64,000 bases of DNA from DASYTH01 sp035762905 (GTDB taxonomy: Bacteria; Actinomycetota; Actinomycetes; Mycobacteriales; Pseudonocardiaceae): NCBI RefSeq assembly GCF_035762905.1, contig NZ_DASUCC010000056.1:74005-138004 (forward strand), given 5' to 3'. The translations under genes and the position numbers were made by a program. Of this stretch, positions 33,830-43,149 are shown in pieces. The notes under the pieces were generated by a model that worked only from the letters and a program-made list of their open reading frames with translations, had not been told where the DNA came from and made no database searches. Within the stretch, counting starts at the first letter, position 1; every line of letters begins with the position of its first letter.

Positions 33830-34516
33830 TCAGGACGGTGGCCTGCGGCGAAGGGCGTAGCCGGCCAGGCAGAGGCCGAGCCAGGTGCCGGCGAGCAGCC
33901 AGCCGCCGAGGATGTCGGTGGCCCAGTGCACGCCGAGGTAGAGGCGGCTGGCGCCGACCAGGAGGACGAACATCGTGGCGGTCGCCGCGACGATGATCCG
34001 GGTGCGGCCGGCGCGCAGCCGGGCCAGCGCCACGGCGGTGATCACGCCGATCACGGCGAGCGAGCCGAGCGCGTGGCCGGACGGGAAGGCCGGGTTGGTC
34101 ATCAGCACCAGCTGCGCGCCCGGCGGCGGCCGGCTGCGATCGATCAGGTGCTTGGTGAGCGGCAGGAGCACGAACGCGCCGATTCCGGCGAGGAGCACCA
34201 GGGTGGCCTGGGACCAGGCCCGGCGCCGGGACAGCCAGGCGGCGGCCAGCAGTGCGGCGACGGACATCGCCAGGGTTCCGCCGAGCGTGGTGACCACGAA
34301 CATGACCGCGGTGCCGGCGGTGCTGCGGTTCGCGATCATGAACGTCAGCACCGCGGTGTCCGCCGGGGTGGGCGTGCCGGACCGGTCCACGATGGCCTCG
34401 GCCAGCGCGAGCCAACACAGGCCGAGCACGACGGTGGCGCCCGCCCCGGCGATCACCGCAAATCGTGTCAAACCGGTCACCGACTCGATCCTGACACGGC
34501 TCGGGAACCGGGGCAT
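33830..34516 (-). CDS. PAP2-family membrane phosphatase
   Basis: The 228-residue protein has about six membrane spans and all three PAP2 motifs: KHLIDRSRP (KxxxxxxRP), PSGH, and SRLYLGVHWATD (SRxxxxxHxxxD). Such enzymes dephosphorylate lipid phosphates such as undecaprenyl pyrophosphate or phosphatidic acid at the outer membrane face. I used the ATG at 34516. Its start lies only 21 bp from the divergent start of the Hsp70-operon gene, so the two promoters must overlap each other's coding starts. Confidence 0.87.
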   Translation of the reverse strand: MPRFPSRVRIESVTGLTRFAVIAGAGATVVLGLCWLALAEAIVDRSGTPTPADTAVLTFMIANRSTAGTAVMFVVTTLGGTLAMSVAALLAAAWLSRRRAWSQATLVLLAGIGAFVLLPLTKHLIDRSRPPPGAQLVLMTNPAFPSGHALGSLAVIGVITAVALARLRAGRTRIIVAATATMFVLLVGASRLYLGVHWATDILGGWLLAGTWLGLCLAGYALRRRPPS

Positions 34517-34537
34517 GGCAGAGATCGTCGGAGCGGC

Positions 34538-36958
34538 ATGGCCGGCTGGCACAGTGGTGGGGGCGAGCGCCCGGCGGAGGAGACGCTGCGCGAGGCGTTT
34601 CGCCGGGCGGACCAGGAGACCGACGCCGTCGCCAAGGGGCGGCTGGCCCTGGCTGCGGTCACGGACTTCCTCGACCGGGCCGGCGACGACGCGGCGCGCG
34701 GGAGCCTGCCGCTGCTCCGGTCCGGGGTGGGGGTGGCGGCGCCGGTCCTGCCGGACGAGGCGGTCCGGACGCTGTGCCGGATCGTCGGCCGGCACGGGCC
34801 GCAGAGCGAGGGCACCGAGGCGGTGCTGCGGGCGTGGGTTCGGCGGCCCGACCCGGACGGGTTCGCGGTCACCTGGGCGGCCGCGGCCGGCGCGTTTTCG
34901 GCCGGCGGCGCCCGGGACAACGACTGGTACCGGCTGCTCGACCAGGTGCTGCGCCGGACCGAGCGCGGGGGCGTCTCGCCGGTGTTCCGGCGGCTGGCGC
35001 TCGCGCGGCTGGTCGAGACCGTGGACGCGCGGTTCGATCAGCTCGCGTTGTCGGCCTCGCCGGTCTGGCAGGTGCTGTACTTCCTCGGGCCCGGTACCCG
35101 GGCGGACTGGTTCGGCGTGCTCGGCGATCACGCGGTGGCCAAGGGCAACGAGGAGGGTGCCGTCCGGCGCTACCAGCTGGCCCTGGACAAGGGTTGTGAG
35201 CAGGCGCGGCCGAGGCTGGCCCGGTTGCTGGCGATCGACGGGTTCCGCAGGCTGGCCGGCGGGGACGCGGGTGGGGCGGAGCGGCAGTGCGATGCGGCGA
35301 TCGGGTTGGCCGACGACGCCGGGTACCGGGCCGTCCGGATCGCGGCGACGCTGGCCCGCGGCCGGCCGGCGACCCAGGTGCTCGCCGAGTTGGGCAAGCG
35401 CCGGGAGCGCACGTTCTCGGCGCCGCTGGTGTTCATGCGGGCCTGGGCGCAGTTGCGTGCCCGGCGGCCGGAGGACGCGGCCGAGACGCTGCGCGACCTG
35501 CTCGGCACCGCGCCGCCCGACGGGTCCGATCTGCTGGCCAACGCGCGGGTGCTGCTCGGGCTGCTGACCGCGGACGACGATCTCGTGGCCGACGGCGCCC
35601 GGACGCTGCTCGACCGGCACGGCGGCAAGTGGGCCGGCCGGTGCGCGGTGGGCGCCGGCCCGGTGCTGGCCGCGGTCTGCCGCCGGGACGCGACGCTGTT
35701 CTCGGCGCTGGATTCCCGGCCGGAGCCCGAATCGGGCGAGTTGAGCGACGGTGCCGCCCGGCGGGCGGTGGCGGAGGCGACCCAGGCGGCGCTCGCCGGG
35801 CAGGTCGACCGGGCGCGCGGTCTGCTCGACCTGGCCCGGCGGTTCGACCGGGACGCCCGGCGCTCGGAGCTGATCGACCGGCTGGCCGGGCAGCTGGACC
35901 GGCTGGGGGAGATCCCGGACCAGCTTGCCACCGCGGCATTGCGGCGCGGCGAGGTGACCTGTCCGTGGGCGGACCGGGCCGAGCTGATCTGGACCGCGGC
36001 CGAGTCCGGATCCGCCGACCCGGCGCGGCTGCACCATCTCGCGGTGGCGCATCACGCGCACGCCTACGACCTCGAGCTGGCCGGCGACCCGGCCGCGTTG
36101 CCGCACTGGGACAAGGCGATCGGCTACTGGGTCCGGCTGCAGGCCGACGACGCCTGGTGGGAGCGCATGCGAGCGCACCTGACCGAGGTGCTCACCGACG
36201 CCACGCCGTCCGATGTGGACGGGGCAATCACCGGTGTGCGTGCCGAGCTGGTCCAGCATCTCCTTGCCCCGAACCAGGTTTTGGCTGCCCAGCTGCGCGA
36301 GCAGGACCCGCCACGAGCCCGCCGGCACATGGCGTTGGTGCGGGCCGCGATGCCGGCCAGGTCGAAGGTGCACCGGCAGCCGGCGCTCCACGCCATCGCC
36401 CAGTCCGTCGACGACCGCCGGTTCGACTCGGCGCTGCGCCACCTCGAGCCGCTGCTCACGATCGATCCGACCAATGCGGACATGGTGATGCTTGCGGTGG
36501 AGATCGGGCGGCGGTGGAGCGAGCACACCTATCGCGGCGACGACTGGGCCGCCTGGAACAGCCGGGCCGGGCGGATTCTCGGCCGGATCAGGAGGCTGGT
36601 GAACCCCGCGTGCCAGAGCCTCGGGCTGACTCCGCGGTCCACCGGCAAGGCGACGGCCGGCGAGGAACTGGACGATCTCGTTCAGGAACTGGCGATGTAC
36701 GAGTTCTGGTGGGGATACCATCAGTGGCTCAGATCGGTGACCAACTTGGAGGCACGCCGGTTCGACGCCCTGGTCGAGTCGCTCCAGGAGACCGTCGCGC
36801 ACTGCCGGCTGGCCAAGCGGTTGAGCGAAAACCGTTGGGAACACGGCATGTACGGGCAGGTCGACAGCGTCGTGAACCAGGCACTCGAGCTCGAGGCGCA
36901 GTGCGAGCAGTTGGAACGCGATCCTGTCTGGCAGCCGTACCGGTTCGGTTTCCGTTGA
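34538..36958 (+). CDS. Large helical-repeat protein, first gene of the Hsp70 operon
   Basis: An 806-residue cytoplasmic protein I cannot assign to a family. It is Ala/Arg/Leu-rich with repeated helical hairpins, such as AVAKGNEEGAVRRYQLALDK, which resemble TPR/Sel1-like alpha-solenoid repeats along most of its length. There is no signal peptide, membrane span or enzyme motif. The ATG at 34538 has GGAG four bases away. Two genes follow within 20 bp each, ending in a divergent Hsp70. TPR-like proteins often dock chaperones, so it could be the Hsp70 partner or client recruiter; this is inference. Confidence 0.7.
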   Translation: MAGWHSGGGERPAEETLREAFRRADQETDAVAKGRLALAAVTDFLDRAGDDAARGSLPLLRSGVGVAAPVLPDEAVRTLCRIVGRHGPQSEGTEAVLRAWVRRPDPDGFAVTWAAAAGAFSAGGARDNDWYRLLDQVLRRTERGGVSPVFRRLALARLVETVDARFDQLALSASPVWQVLYFLGPGTRADWFGVLGDHAVAKGNEEGAVRRYQLALDKGCEQARPRLARLLAIDGFRRLAGGDAGGAERQCDAAIGLADDAGYRAVRIAATLARGRPATQVLAELGKRRERTFSAPLVFMRAWAQLRARRPEDAAETLRDLLGTAPPDGSDLLANARVLLGLLTADDDLVADGARTLLDRHGGKWAGRCAVGAGPVLAAVCRRDATLFSALDSRPEPESGELSDGAARRAVAEATQAALAGQVDRARGLLDLARRFDRDARRSELIDRLAGQLDRLGEIPDQLATAALRRGEVTCPWADRAELIWTAAESGSADPARLHHLAVAHHAHAYDLELAGDPAALPHWDKAIGYWVRLQADDAWWERMRAHLTEVLTDATPSDVDGAITGVRAELVQHLLAPNQVLAAQLREQDPPRARRHMALVRAAMPARSKVHRQPALHAIAQSVDDRRFDSALRHLEPLLTIDPTNADMVMLAVEIGRRWSEHTYRGDDWAAWNSRAGRILGRIRRLVNPACQSLGLTPRSTGKATAGEELDDLVQELAMYEFWWGYHQWLRSVTNLEARRFDALVESLQETVAHCRLAKRLSENRWEHGMYGQVDSVVNQALELEAQCEQLERDPVWQPYRFGFR

Positions 36959-36975
36959 TACAGAAGGGAAACGCG

Positions 36976-37458
36976 GTGGTCGACAACGTCTGGGCCTGGG
37001 AGGGCGGCAACCCGTACCTGTCCACCGCCTTGCAGGTGGTCGACGTCGACCCGATGGCCGACCAGTCGGCGGTGCGGACCCGGGCCAACGTCCGCAGGCG
37101 GCGGATCGCACACGCCGCGGACCGGTTTCCGTTGTTCGGCCGGACCCTGACCGTCGCGGAGATCAACGAGGCGGAGGAGCGGCTCGGCACGCCCCGCGGT
37201 CGGCTGCTCGCCGAACTGCTCACCCACCGACCGGTGACCGGCGACGCCGATCCCGGCGAACTCGCCGATCTGCTGGATCTGTTGGACACCACCGGATTCT
37301 TCGAGCTGGCCGCCGGCCTCGGGGCGCAGACCGCGCCGCGGGCGGTCACGGATCTGCACGACACACTCGACCCGCGGGTGCTGCCCGCGATCCTGCCCGA
37401 CCCCGGCGCGCGGACGTTCGCCCCGCTGCTGGACGACGCGGCCGAACCGGTCCGCTGA
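36976..37458 (+). CDS. Unknown 160-residue protein, middle gene of the Hsp70 operon
   Basis: I do not recognise this protein. Its N-terminus is VDNVWAWEGGNPYLSTALQV, followed by a basic helix (RTRANVRRRRIAHAADRFPL). A middle helix reads VAEINEAEERLGTPRGRLLA and the tail is acidic. The GTG at 36976 follows AAGGGA by seven bases. It lies 17 bp after the solenoid gene and 13 bp before the Hsp70 gene. By size and place it could be a J-domain or nucleotide-exchange substitute, but there is no HPD motif to support a J-domain. Confidence 0.65.
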   Translation: MVDNVWAWEGGNPYLSTALQVVDVDPMADQSAVRTRANVRRRRIAHAADRFPLFGRTLTVAEINEAEERLGTPRGRLLAELLTHRPVTGDADPGELADLLDLLDTTGFFELAAGLGAQTAPRAVTDLHDTLDPRVLPAILPDPGARTFAPLLDDAAEPVR

Positions 37459-37471
37459 GGAGGACGCCCGG

Positions 37472-40021
37472 ATGAGCATCGTGGTCGGGATCGATCTCGG
37501 CACCACCAACAGTTGTGTCGCCGTGCCGGCCGGCGCCGAGATCCCCGACAAGGACGCCCTGCTCGCCGCCGGGCGGCTGCGACCGCTCGGCGGCGCCCTG
37601 ATCGTCACCAACCCCGACCTGTCGGCGACCACCCCCTCGGTGGTGTGGGTCGACCGGGACGGCACCCCGATCGTCGGGGCGGCGGCCAAGCGGAAGGCCC
37701 GGCTGCCCGGCGCGCCGCCGGCGATGTTCTTCAAGCGCAACATGGGTTCCGACCAGCCGGTGACCGCCGGCCACGCGACGCTGACCCCGCGCGCGGCGTC
37801 CGTGCTGGTCCTGCGCCACCTGCGCAACGTGGTGCGGGACGCAATCGGCGTCGCGGTGGACCGGGCGGTGGTCACGGTTCCGGCGTTCTTCGAGACCCGG
37901 GCCAAGAACGAGACCACCGCGGCCGGTGCCGAGGCCGGGCTCGAGGTGGTCGAGACACTCATCGAGCCGGTGGCCGCGGCGCTGGCCTACATGCGGGACG
38001 CTGAGACGGAACCGGCCGGGCAGCGCCGGTTCCTGGTCTACGACCTGGGTGGCGGCACGTTCGACACCTCGGTGGTGTCGTGGGATCCGCGGGACGGGTT
38101 CACCAGCCGGTCCTTCGACGGCGACCGCTTCCTCGGCGGGTACGACTTCGATCGGGCCATCGTGGACTGGATCGCCGAACAGGTTCCGGCCTACGACCTT
38201 CGGCTCGGCGACGAGCAGAGCGCGGGCCTGCTCGCCCGGCTGCTGGCCGTCGCCGAGGCGGCCAAGCACGACCTTTCCCGCGAGACCGAGACCGACATCA
38301 TCATCCAGGACCTGGAGGACCGGGCCGGCCGGCCGATGAACGTCAACCTGGTGCTCACCCGGTCCGGGTTCGACCGGCTGATCGCGCAACAGCTGCGGGA
38401 CACCATCGCCCAGTGCGACCAGGCCCTGGCCCGCGCCCGGCTGACCAAGGCCGACCTCGACGAGGTGGTGCTGGTCGGCGGCTCGTCCCGGATTCCGCTC
38501 GTGGCCGGGTTGTTGGCCGAGCACTACGGAATCCGGCCGCGGCTGTCGAACCCGGAGCTGTGCGTCGCGGTCGGGGCGGCGCTGAAGGCGGACACCGCCA
38601 GCCTGCGCAGCGGCCTGCTCGAACTGGACAGTCCGGAACCGGTCGGGTCGGCGGTCGACATCGGTGGCCGGGTGCTGCGGCACGGCCCGCTGGAGACGGC
38701 CACCGAGATCGTGGTCGAGCTCGTGGCCGCGCAGGGGAACGACCAGTGGTCCGAGCCCGCTTCGGTGCCGCTGGGCGACTTCCTCTTCCTCGAGGTGCCG
38801 TTGCCGTTGGCGGACAACGAGTTCACCATCCGGGTGGTGGCCGACGGTGCCGTGGTCGCGGCCGAGCGGATCACCGTGCGGCCGGCCGGCGGACCGGCGC
38901 CGCGGGTGGACGGCGACGTCCTGGCCCACGACTTCTCGGTGCCGCTGGTCGACGGGCAGTTGCGCACCGTGGTCAAGGCGGGGACCAGGCTTCCGCACCG
39001 GGCGCGGCACCGGTTCGAGACCGCGTCGACCGGTTCCACGCTGACGGTGGGCCTCTACGAGGGCCGGATCAGGATCGGCACGGTAACCGTCCCGGACTTG
39101 CCGACGGACGTACCGCCGGGCACGTCCGTGGAGCTGACGCTCGAGTTCGAGGTCGGCTGGACCATTCGCGCCTCGGTACGGGTGCCACACCTCGATCTCG
39201 CGGCCAGCGCGCTGATCGACATCCCGGTCCGGCAGGTTCCGCCGTGGCCGGAGATCGAGAACGCCGCCTCGGCGGCACGGACGAAGTGGGCCGCCCTGTC
39301 CGGCGGGCTGCACCCGGCGGAGGCCACCAACACCGGGCCGGTACTGCGCCGGAGGCTGGACGATCTGCACGCCCTGCTTGCCAAGCGACACGACCAGGCG
39401 AAAGCGCACTACCTGCTGCTCGAGGCGCAGACGATGTTGCAGGCGCTGAGCGCGAGCCGGGGCCCGGACCAGTATCTGAAGCCGCCGTGGGCGGACTTCG
39501 AGAAGAACCTCGCCGACCTGACCGAGTTGACCGGACGCCTTGAGCTGACCGACCGGGACGCCGCCCGGAAGTTCCAGGAGCGCCGGGCCCGGCGCCTGGC
39601 GGACGGGCAGACCGCGTACGACAGCATCGACCAGGCCGGGTGGCGGCAGGTCAACAACCAGCTCAAGGACGACATCCACGACCTGGTCCGGAAGTCGAGC
39701 TCCCTTGGCATCCACTACAGCCTGCTGCCGGAGCAGCTCCGGGCGTTCCTGCGCCAGCGGCTTGGCGAGTTGGACACGCTGGTTCGCACCCGCTACGCCG
39801 AGCTCAGCGCCGACGAGCGCCTCGGCCCCGAGGACCGGGACCGGCTTCCGCTGCAGCGCGACGAGTACCTCACCCGGCTGGTGGAGATCGGCCTGGCCGT
39901 GGACGCCGTCGACCTGACCGCGGTGACCGCGTACGAGGAGTTGGCGATCGGCATCTTCCAGGGCCGGCTGCACCCGCTCGAGGAGAGCGTCAAGAACTGG
40001 GGACCCATCGGCCTGCACTAG
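37472..40021 (+). CDS. Divergent Hsp70 (DnaK-like) ATPase
   Basis: The 849-residue protein has an Hsp70 nucleotide-binding domain (about 1-390): GIDLGTTNSCVAV, then VVTVPAFFETRAKNETTAAG, DLGGGTFDTSVVSWDP near 190, and VVLVGGSSRIPLV. The rest differs from DnaK. A beta-rich region (about 400-590) stands in place of the normal substrate domain, and a long helical tail runs to the end, about 230 residues more than DnaK. It is therefore not the housekeeping DnaK, and no grpE or dnaJ is next to it. GAGGAGG lies upstream. It closes a three-gene operon and is followed by a strong terminator. Confidence 0.87.
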   Translation: MSIVVGIDLGTTNSCVAVPAGAEIPDKDALLAAGRLRPLGGALIVTNPDLSATTPSVVWVDRDGTPIVGAAAKRKARLPGAPPAMFFKRNMGSDQPVTAGHATLTPRAASVLVLRHLRNVVRDAIGVAVDRAVVTVPAFFETRAKNETTAAGAEAGLEVVETLIEPVAAALAYMRDAETEPAGQRRFLVYDLGGGTFDTSVVSWDPRDGFTSRSFDGDRFLGGYDFDRAIVDWIAEQVPAYDLRLGDEQSAGLLARLLAVAEAAKHDLSRETETDIIIQDLEDRAGRPMNVNLVLTRSGFDRLIAQQLRDTIAQCDQALARARLTKADLDEVVLVGGSSRIPLVAGLLAEHYGIRPRLSNPELCVAVGAALKADTASLRSGLLELDSPEPVGSAVDIGGRVLRHGPLETATEIVVELVAAQGNDQWSEPASVPLGDFLFLEVPLPLADNEFTIRVVADGAVVAAERITVRPAGGPAPRVDGDVLAHDFSVPLVDGQLRTVVKAGTRLPHRARHRFETASTGSTLTVGLYEGRIRIGTVTVPDLPTDVPPGTSVELTLEFEVGWTIRASVRVPHLDLAASALIDIPVRQVPPWPEIENAASAARTKWAALSGGLHPAEATNTGPVLRRRLDDLHALLAKRHDQAKAHYLLLEAQTMLQALSASRGPDQYLKPPWADFEKNLADLTELTGRLELTDRDAARKFQERRARRLADGQTAYDSIDQAGWRQVNNQLKDDIHDLVRKSSSLGIHYSLLPEQLRAFLRQRLGELDTLVRTRYAELSADERLGPEDRDRLPLQRDEYLTRLVEIGLAVDAVDLTAVTAYEELAIGIFQGRLHPLEESVKNWGPIGLH

Positions 40022-40031
40022 GAACGTCGAG

Positions 40032-40089
40032 GTTGGTGTGGGACGGCCCCGGAACCCGTACGGATTCCGGGGCCGTTCCACACACCAAC
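40032..40089 (+). terminator. Terminator hairpin after the Hsp70 operon
   Basis: A long, nearly perfect stem (GTTGGTGTG...ACGGCCCCGGAA with TTCCGGGGCCGT...CACACCAAC) begins 11 bp after the Hsp70 stop. Confidence 0.8.
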
Positions 40090-40221
40090 TCAGCCGGTGG
40101 CCGGTCCGCTCAGCAAGACGCCGTTCCCGTACCACGACCGGGTGAGAACCGTCCGGGCGACTTGCCTCGTCCCGGAACGTCGGCAAGCATCGGAAATAGT
40201 CGTGCAAATGGGGAGGATTCG

Positions 40222-40629
40222 ATGGAATTGCGCAAGCAACTTTTCGCGGGTATCGCCGTCGCCGGTGCGGTGACGATGGGGATCGCTCCGGTCGCTGTCG
40301 CGGATGAGGCGACCGTGTTGGTCAACTTCGTCTGCCAAATTCCACGGACCGGCCACGGCGACTGCTATGGCGATCACTTCGATGTTCCGGCCGGGCACTA
40401 CGTCCGGGTGGAGAACACGTCGTCCGGCGGCAAGGACGTGAAGTTCTTCCTGTACAACCGCGACGGGCATCACCGGCTCGGCCAGACCGCATGGGTATCC
40501 CCGGCCAGTGGCCGAAAACTCATCTGGCGCAACGATACCCGCCGCACCATCAGGGTCGAGTTCGAGGCGGACGCGAAAGGCCTGACCAACGTCACCTGCA
40601 ATGCCCGCTATTTCCAGACCGCCAGGTGA
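40222..40629 (+). CDS. Small secreted protein, beta-rich
   Basis: A 135-residue protein with a clear signal peptide (ELRKQLFAGIAVAGAVTMGI, cleaved near AVADEA). The mature part of about 107 residues is beta-rich with three cysteines (VCQIP, GDCYGD, VTCNA). It resembles the many small exported proteins of filamentous actinomycetes with no assigned role. GGGGAGG lies six bases before the ATG at 40222. Its own promoter should sit in the 130 bp between the Hsp70 terminator and this start. Confidence 0.75.
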   Translation: MELRKQLFAGIAVAGAVTMGIAPVAVADEATVLVNFVCQIPRTGHGDCYGDHFDVPAGHYVRVENTSSGGKDVKFFLYNRDGHHRLGQTAWVSPASGRKLIWRNDTRRTIRVEFEADAKGLTNVTCNARYFQTAR

Positions 40630-40748
40630 TCACCGGCCCGGATGCCGCTCCGCGGGTGGCAATATCAACACATCGATCAGGCCGGGTTCGGGACCAAACA
40701 TGTGAGCCGTGCCAGACAATTGCCGATAATCTTGGGGAGAGTTCGCCG

Positions 40749-40958
40749 ATGTCGGTCGGCTCACCATTGTCACCGCGGGAAGGTGAGGTTCCGATCAATT
40801 TCGCACAGGGAATGACGTACCGGCAGATCGCCCGCAAATCGGGCATCACGACCAACACGGTCGACACCTGTCTGCGCCGGGTTCGGGACAAGGTCGGCGC
40901 CGTCAACAGCGCCGACCTCATCCGCTTCGCGATCACCCGGGAGGACGCGCCGAACTAG
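40749..40958 (+). CDS. Stand-alone LuxR-type helix-turn-helix protein, possibly decaying
   Basis: The 69-residue product is only a LuxR/GerE DNA-binding domain: LSPREGEVPINFAQGMTYRQ, then TTNTVDTCLRRVRDKVGA and SADLIRFAI. A Pro in the first helix (EVPINFA for the usual EVLxxxA) weakens the fold. GGGGAGAG eight bases before the ATG supports real translation. Single-domain LuxR proteins such as WhiE/GerE types exist, so function is possible, but the neighbouring MacB-like remnant suggests a decaying region. The domain could also be the surviving C-terminus of a longer regulator. Confidence 0.55.
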   Translation: MSVGSPLSPREGEVPINFAQGMTYRQIARKSGITTNTVDTCLRRVRDKVGAVNSADLIRFAITREDAPN

Positions 40959-40984
40959 GAAAGCGTCGATCACCCGGGCGCCGC

Positions 40985-41526
40985 GGCTTCGGCCGCCCGC
41001 TGCCGCGCGGTGCTGCTCGGAACGGTCGGCCTGCGGGGCCGCCCGGAGCGGGTGGCGCTGACCGCGCTGGGGATCGCCATCGACGTCGCCGCGATGGTCG
41101 CCGTGGTGGGCATCTCGACCTCCAGCCGCGCACAGCTCGATCGCGAGCTGGCCAAGCTCGGCACCAACCTGCTCACCGTCGAGCCGGGCAGCACCATGTT
41201 CGGCGAGGCCGCCAAGCTGCCGGTCGAGTCGGTCCCGATGGTCGGCCGGATCCGGCCGGCGCGTTCGGTCTCGGCGATCGGCCGGGTCCAGGCCGCGGTG
41301 TCCCGCAACGACCACATGCCGGCCGGGAACACCGGCGGCATCGCGGTTCTCGCGGCCAGGCCCGACCTGCTCGACTCGGTCGGCGGGCGGGCGGCGTGGG
41401 GCGGTGGTGCCCGGCTCGCGGGCCGTGCAGCGGCTGGACGTTCGCCGGCCCGGCATCCGGGTGTGGCTCGGCGGCAGCTGGTTCAGCGTGACCGGGGTGC
41501 TGGAGCCGTCATTGGCGACGCTGTAA
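40985..41526 (+). pseudogene. MacB-type ABC transporter permease remnant
   Basis: From about 41010 the frame reads LLGTVGLRGRPERVALTALG, then AMVAVVGISTSSRAQLDREL and GTNLLTVEPGSTMFGE. This is the N-terminal span and periplasmic start of an FtsX/MacB-like permease. Near 41390 the coding switches frame and continues as GSRAVQRLDVRRPGIRVWLG, then GSWFSVTGVLEP, ending at a TAA at 41524-41526. The remaining C-terminal membrane part is missing, and no start codon with a ribosome binding site is seen. No partner ATPase gene is near. Confidence 0.72.
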
Positions 41527-41715
41527 CCCGGCGCCTGCGCGGGCAATTCCCGCGCCATTGATGGTGGCGATGATCACCGTAACTCGGCGCCGGTTTGGTC
41601 GTTGTGCGAGCGGCTTCGCGGAACGTCGCAGGTTGAAAGATCGCCACCCGAACGGGCGCCTCATACGGGTGGTCCAGTATGGTCTGCCGGCACCCTACGT
41701 GAGGACCTGATCACG

Positions 41716-43149
41716 ATGTCAGCACAAGTGTCTGCCCGTCATCAGTCGGAGCGGTCGGCGGTGACCGACGTGCTATTCCTGCTCCTCGCCACGCTGATCC
41801 TGGGCGGCGGCGCCGCGGTTTGGTTCACTCTTCAACTTTCGGCCGAGGACCGGTTGATCGGCGGCGTGTTCGCCGGCGCGGCGGTGGTGTTGTTGTGCGT
41901 CGTGGTCACGATCGCGGGCTTCCGCGCCGACGAGTCCCGGCGGACCCGGGACCGGGTGCGTGAGCTCGAGTCCGAGCTGACCTGGCTGGCCGACACCGCC
42001 CTGCCGGCGGCCGTCGCGCAGCTGCGCGCGGGTGCCTCGGTGGACACCGTGCTCAGCTCGCTGCCCCGGTCGATGGACTCCTTGCGACAACGGATGATCC
42101 GCTTGGTCACCACCGAGATCGGCGTCGGCGAGCGGCACCGCGCCGCCGCGCTGGCCGCGTGCGCCAGCGCCGCGTCCCGGGTGCAGGCGATGGCCACCAG
42201 CATGCTCGCCGACCTGCGGGACATGGAGTCCCGGTTCCCCGAGGAGTACCTCGGCGATCTGCTTCGGCTCGACCACAGCACGGCGCAGACCGGCCGGCTC
42301 GCCGACAGCATCGCGGTGCTCACCGGCGCCCGGTCCGGCCGGCGCTGGACCAAGCCGATCGTGATGGAGAGCATCCTGCGCGGTGCGATGGGCCGAATCA
42401 GTGCCTACCAACGGGTTCGCGTGCACTCGGTCAGCACCGTGGCGATCGTCGGCTACGCGGCCGAGGACGTCATGCACGCGCTCGCCGAGCTGCTGGACAA
42501 CGCCACCCGGTTCTCCGCGCCGTCCGAGGAGGTGCACGTCTACGTCGAGGAGCTGCACTCCGGCGTGGTGATCAACGTCGAGGACGGCGGGCTGGGCATG
42601 AAACCGCAGGCGCTCGCCCGCGCCGAGGCGGCCGTCTCCACCGCCGAGCAGCTGGACCTGGCCAAGCTCTCCGGCACCCGGCTCGGCCTCGCCGTGGTCG
42701 GAACCCTGGCCCGCAAGCACCAGCTGCACGTGTTCTTCCGGCCGTCCTCACGCGGCGGAACCGGTGTGGTGGTGCGGATTCCGAACCAGCTGGTGATTCA
42801 GCCGCGCTGGGACGGTTCGCCGACCGCGCAGATCGAGCCGGCGCTGCCCGCGGCGCCGGTGCCCGCCCCGGCCGCCGAGTCGGTCGAGCCCGCCGCGGCG
42901 CCGACGATGACCGCGGTCCTGGACGGCAGCCAGCCCGCCGGGCTGCCGCAGCGCCGCCGCGGCCAGACCCTGGCCGCCGTCCGGCAGGCGAGCGAGCCGG
43001 CCGAGCCGCTGCCGCCCCGGCCCCGCGCGGACCTCGGCGAGCGGTTCACCGCCTTCCACCAGAGCGGCAGCCGACCCGCCCGGCCGGCCGACGACAGCAC
43101 CCCGCCCAGCACCGAGCCCGCGGCTCGAGAGGAGGACGACATCCGATGA
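41716..43149 (+). CDS. cvnA: Conservon sensor kinase-like protein CvnA
   Basis: The 477-residue protein begins with two membrane spans (VLFLLLATLILGGGAAVWF and GGVFAGAAVVLLCVVVTIAG). A helical segment and a GHKL ATPase domain follow, with the N-box ALAELLDNATRFS, then GGLGM and SGTRLGLAVVGTLAR. The C-terminus is Pro/Ala-rich and disordered. Conservon CvnA proteins resemble nitrate-sensor-like kinases and pair with a Roadblock protein, a DUF742 protein and a small GTPase in a membrane complex compared to eukaryotic G-protein systems. I used the ATG at 41716. Its stop overlaps the next start (ATGA). Confidence 0.92.
   Translation: MSAQVSARHQSERSAVTDVLFLLLATLILGGGAAVWFTLQLSAEDRLIGGVFAGAAVVLLCVVVTIAGFRADESRRTRDRVRELESELTWLADTALPAAVAQLRAGASVDTVLSSLPRSMDSLRQRMIRLVTTEIGVGERHRAAALAACASAASRVQAMATSMLADLRDMESRFPEEYLGDLLRLDHSTAQTGRLADSIAVLTGARSGRRWTKPIVMESILRGAMGRISAYQRVRVHSVSTVAIVGYAAEDVMHALAELLDNATRFSAPSEEVHVYVEELHSGVVINVEDGGLGMKPQALARAEAAVSTAEQLDLAKLSGTRLGLAVVGTLARKHQLHVFFRPSSRGGTGVVVRIPNQLVIQPRWDGSPTAQIEPALPAAPVPAPAAESVEPAAAPTMTAVLDGSQPAGLPQRRRGQTLAAVRQASEPAEPLPPRPRADLGERFTAFHQSGSRPARPADDSTPPSTEPAAREEDDIR

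Noticed and set aside
33830..37111. A long minus-strand ORF running through PAP2 into the Hsp70-operon genes
   Set aside because: Only the PAP2 part up to 34516 has protein features. The upstream part is antisense to the solenoid gene and lacks any domain.
37346..40207. A 953-codon ORF antisense to the Hsp70 gene
   Set aside because: Low-complexity Arg/Gly/Val-rich translation opposite a confident Hsp70, and no ribosome binding site.
40749..40958. LuxR fragment as proof of a quorum-sensing regulator
   Set aside because: No autoinducer-binding domain or synthase gene is present; the domain stands alone and may be decaying.
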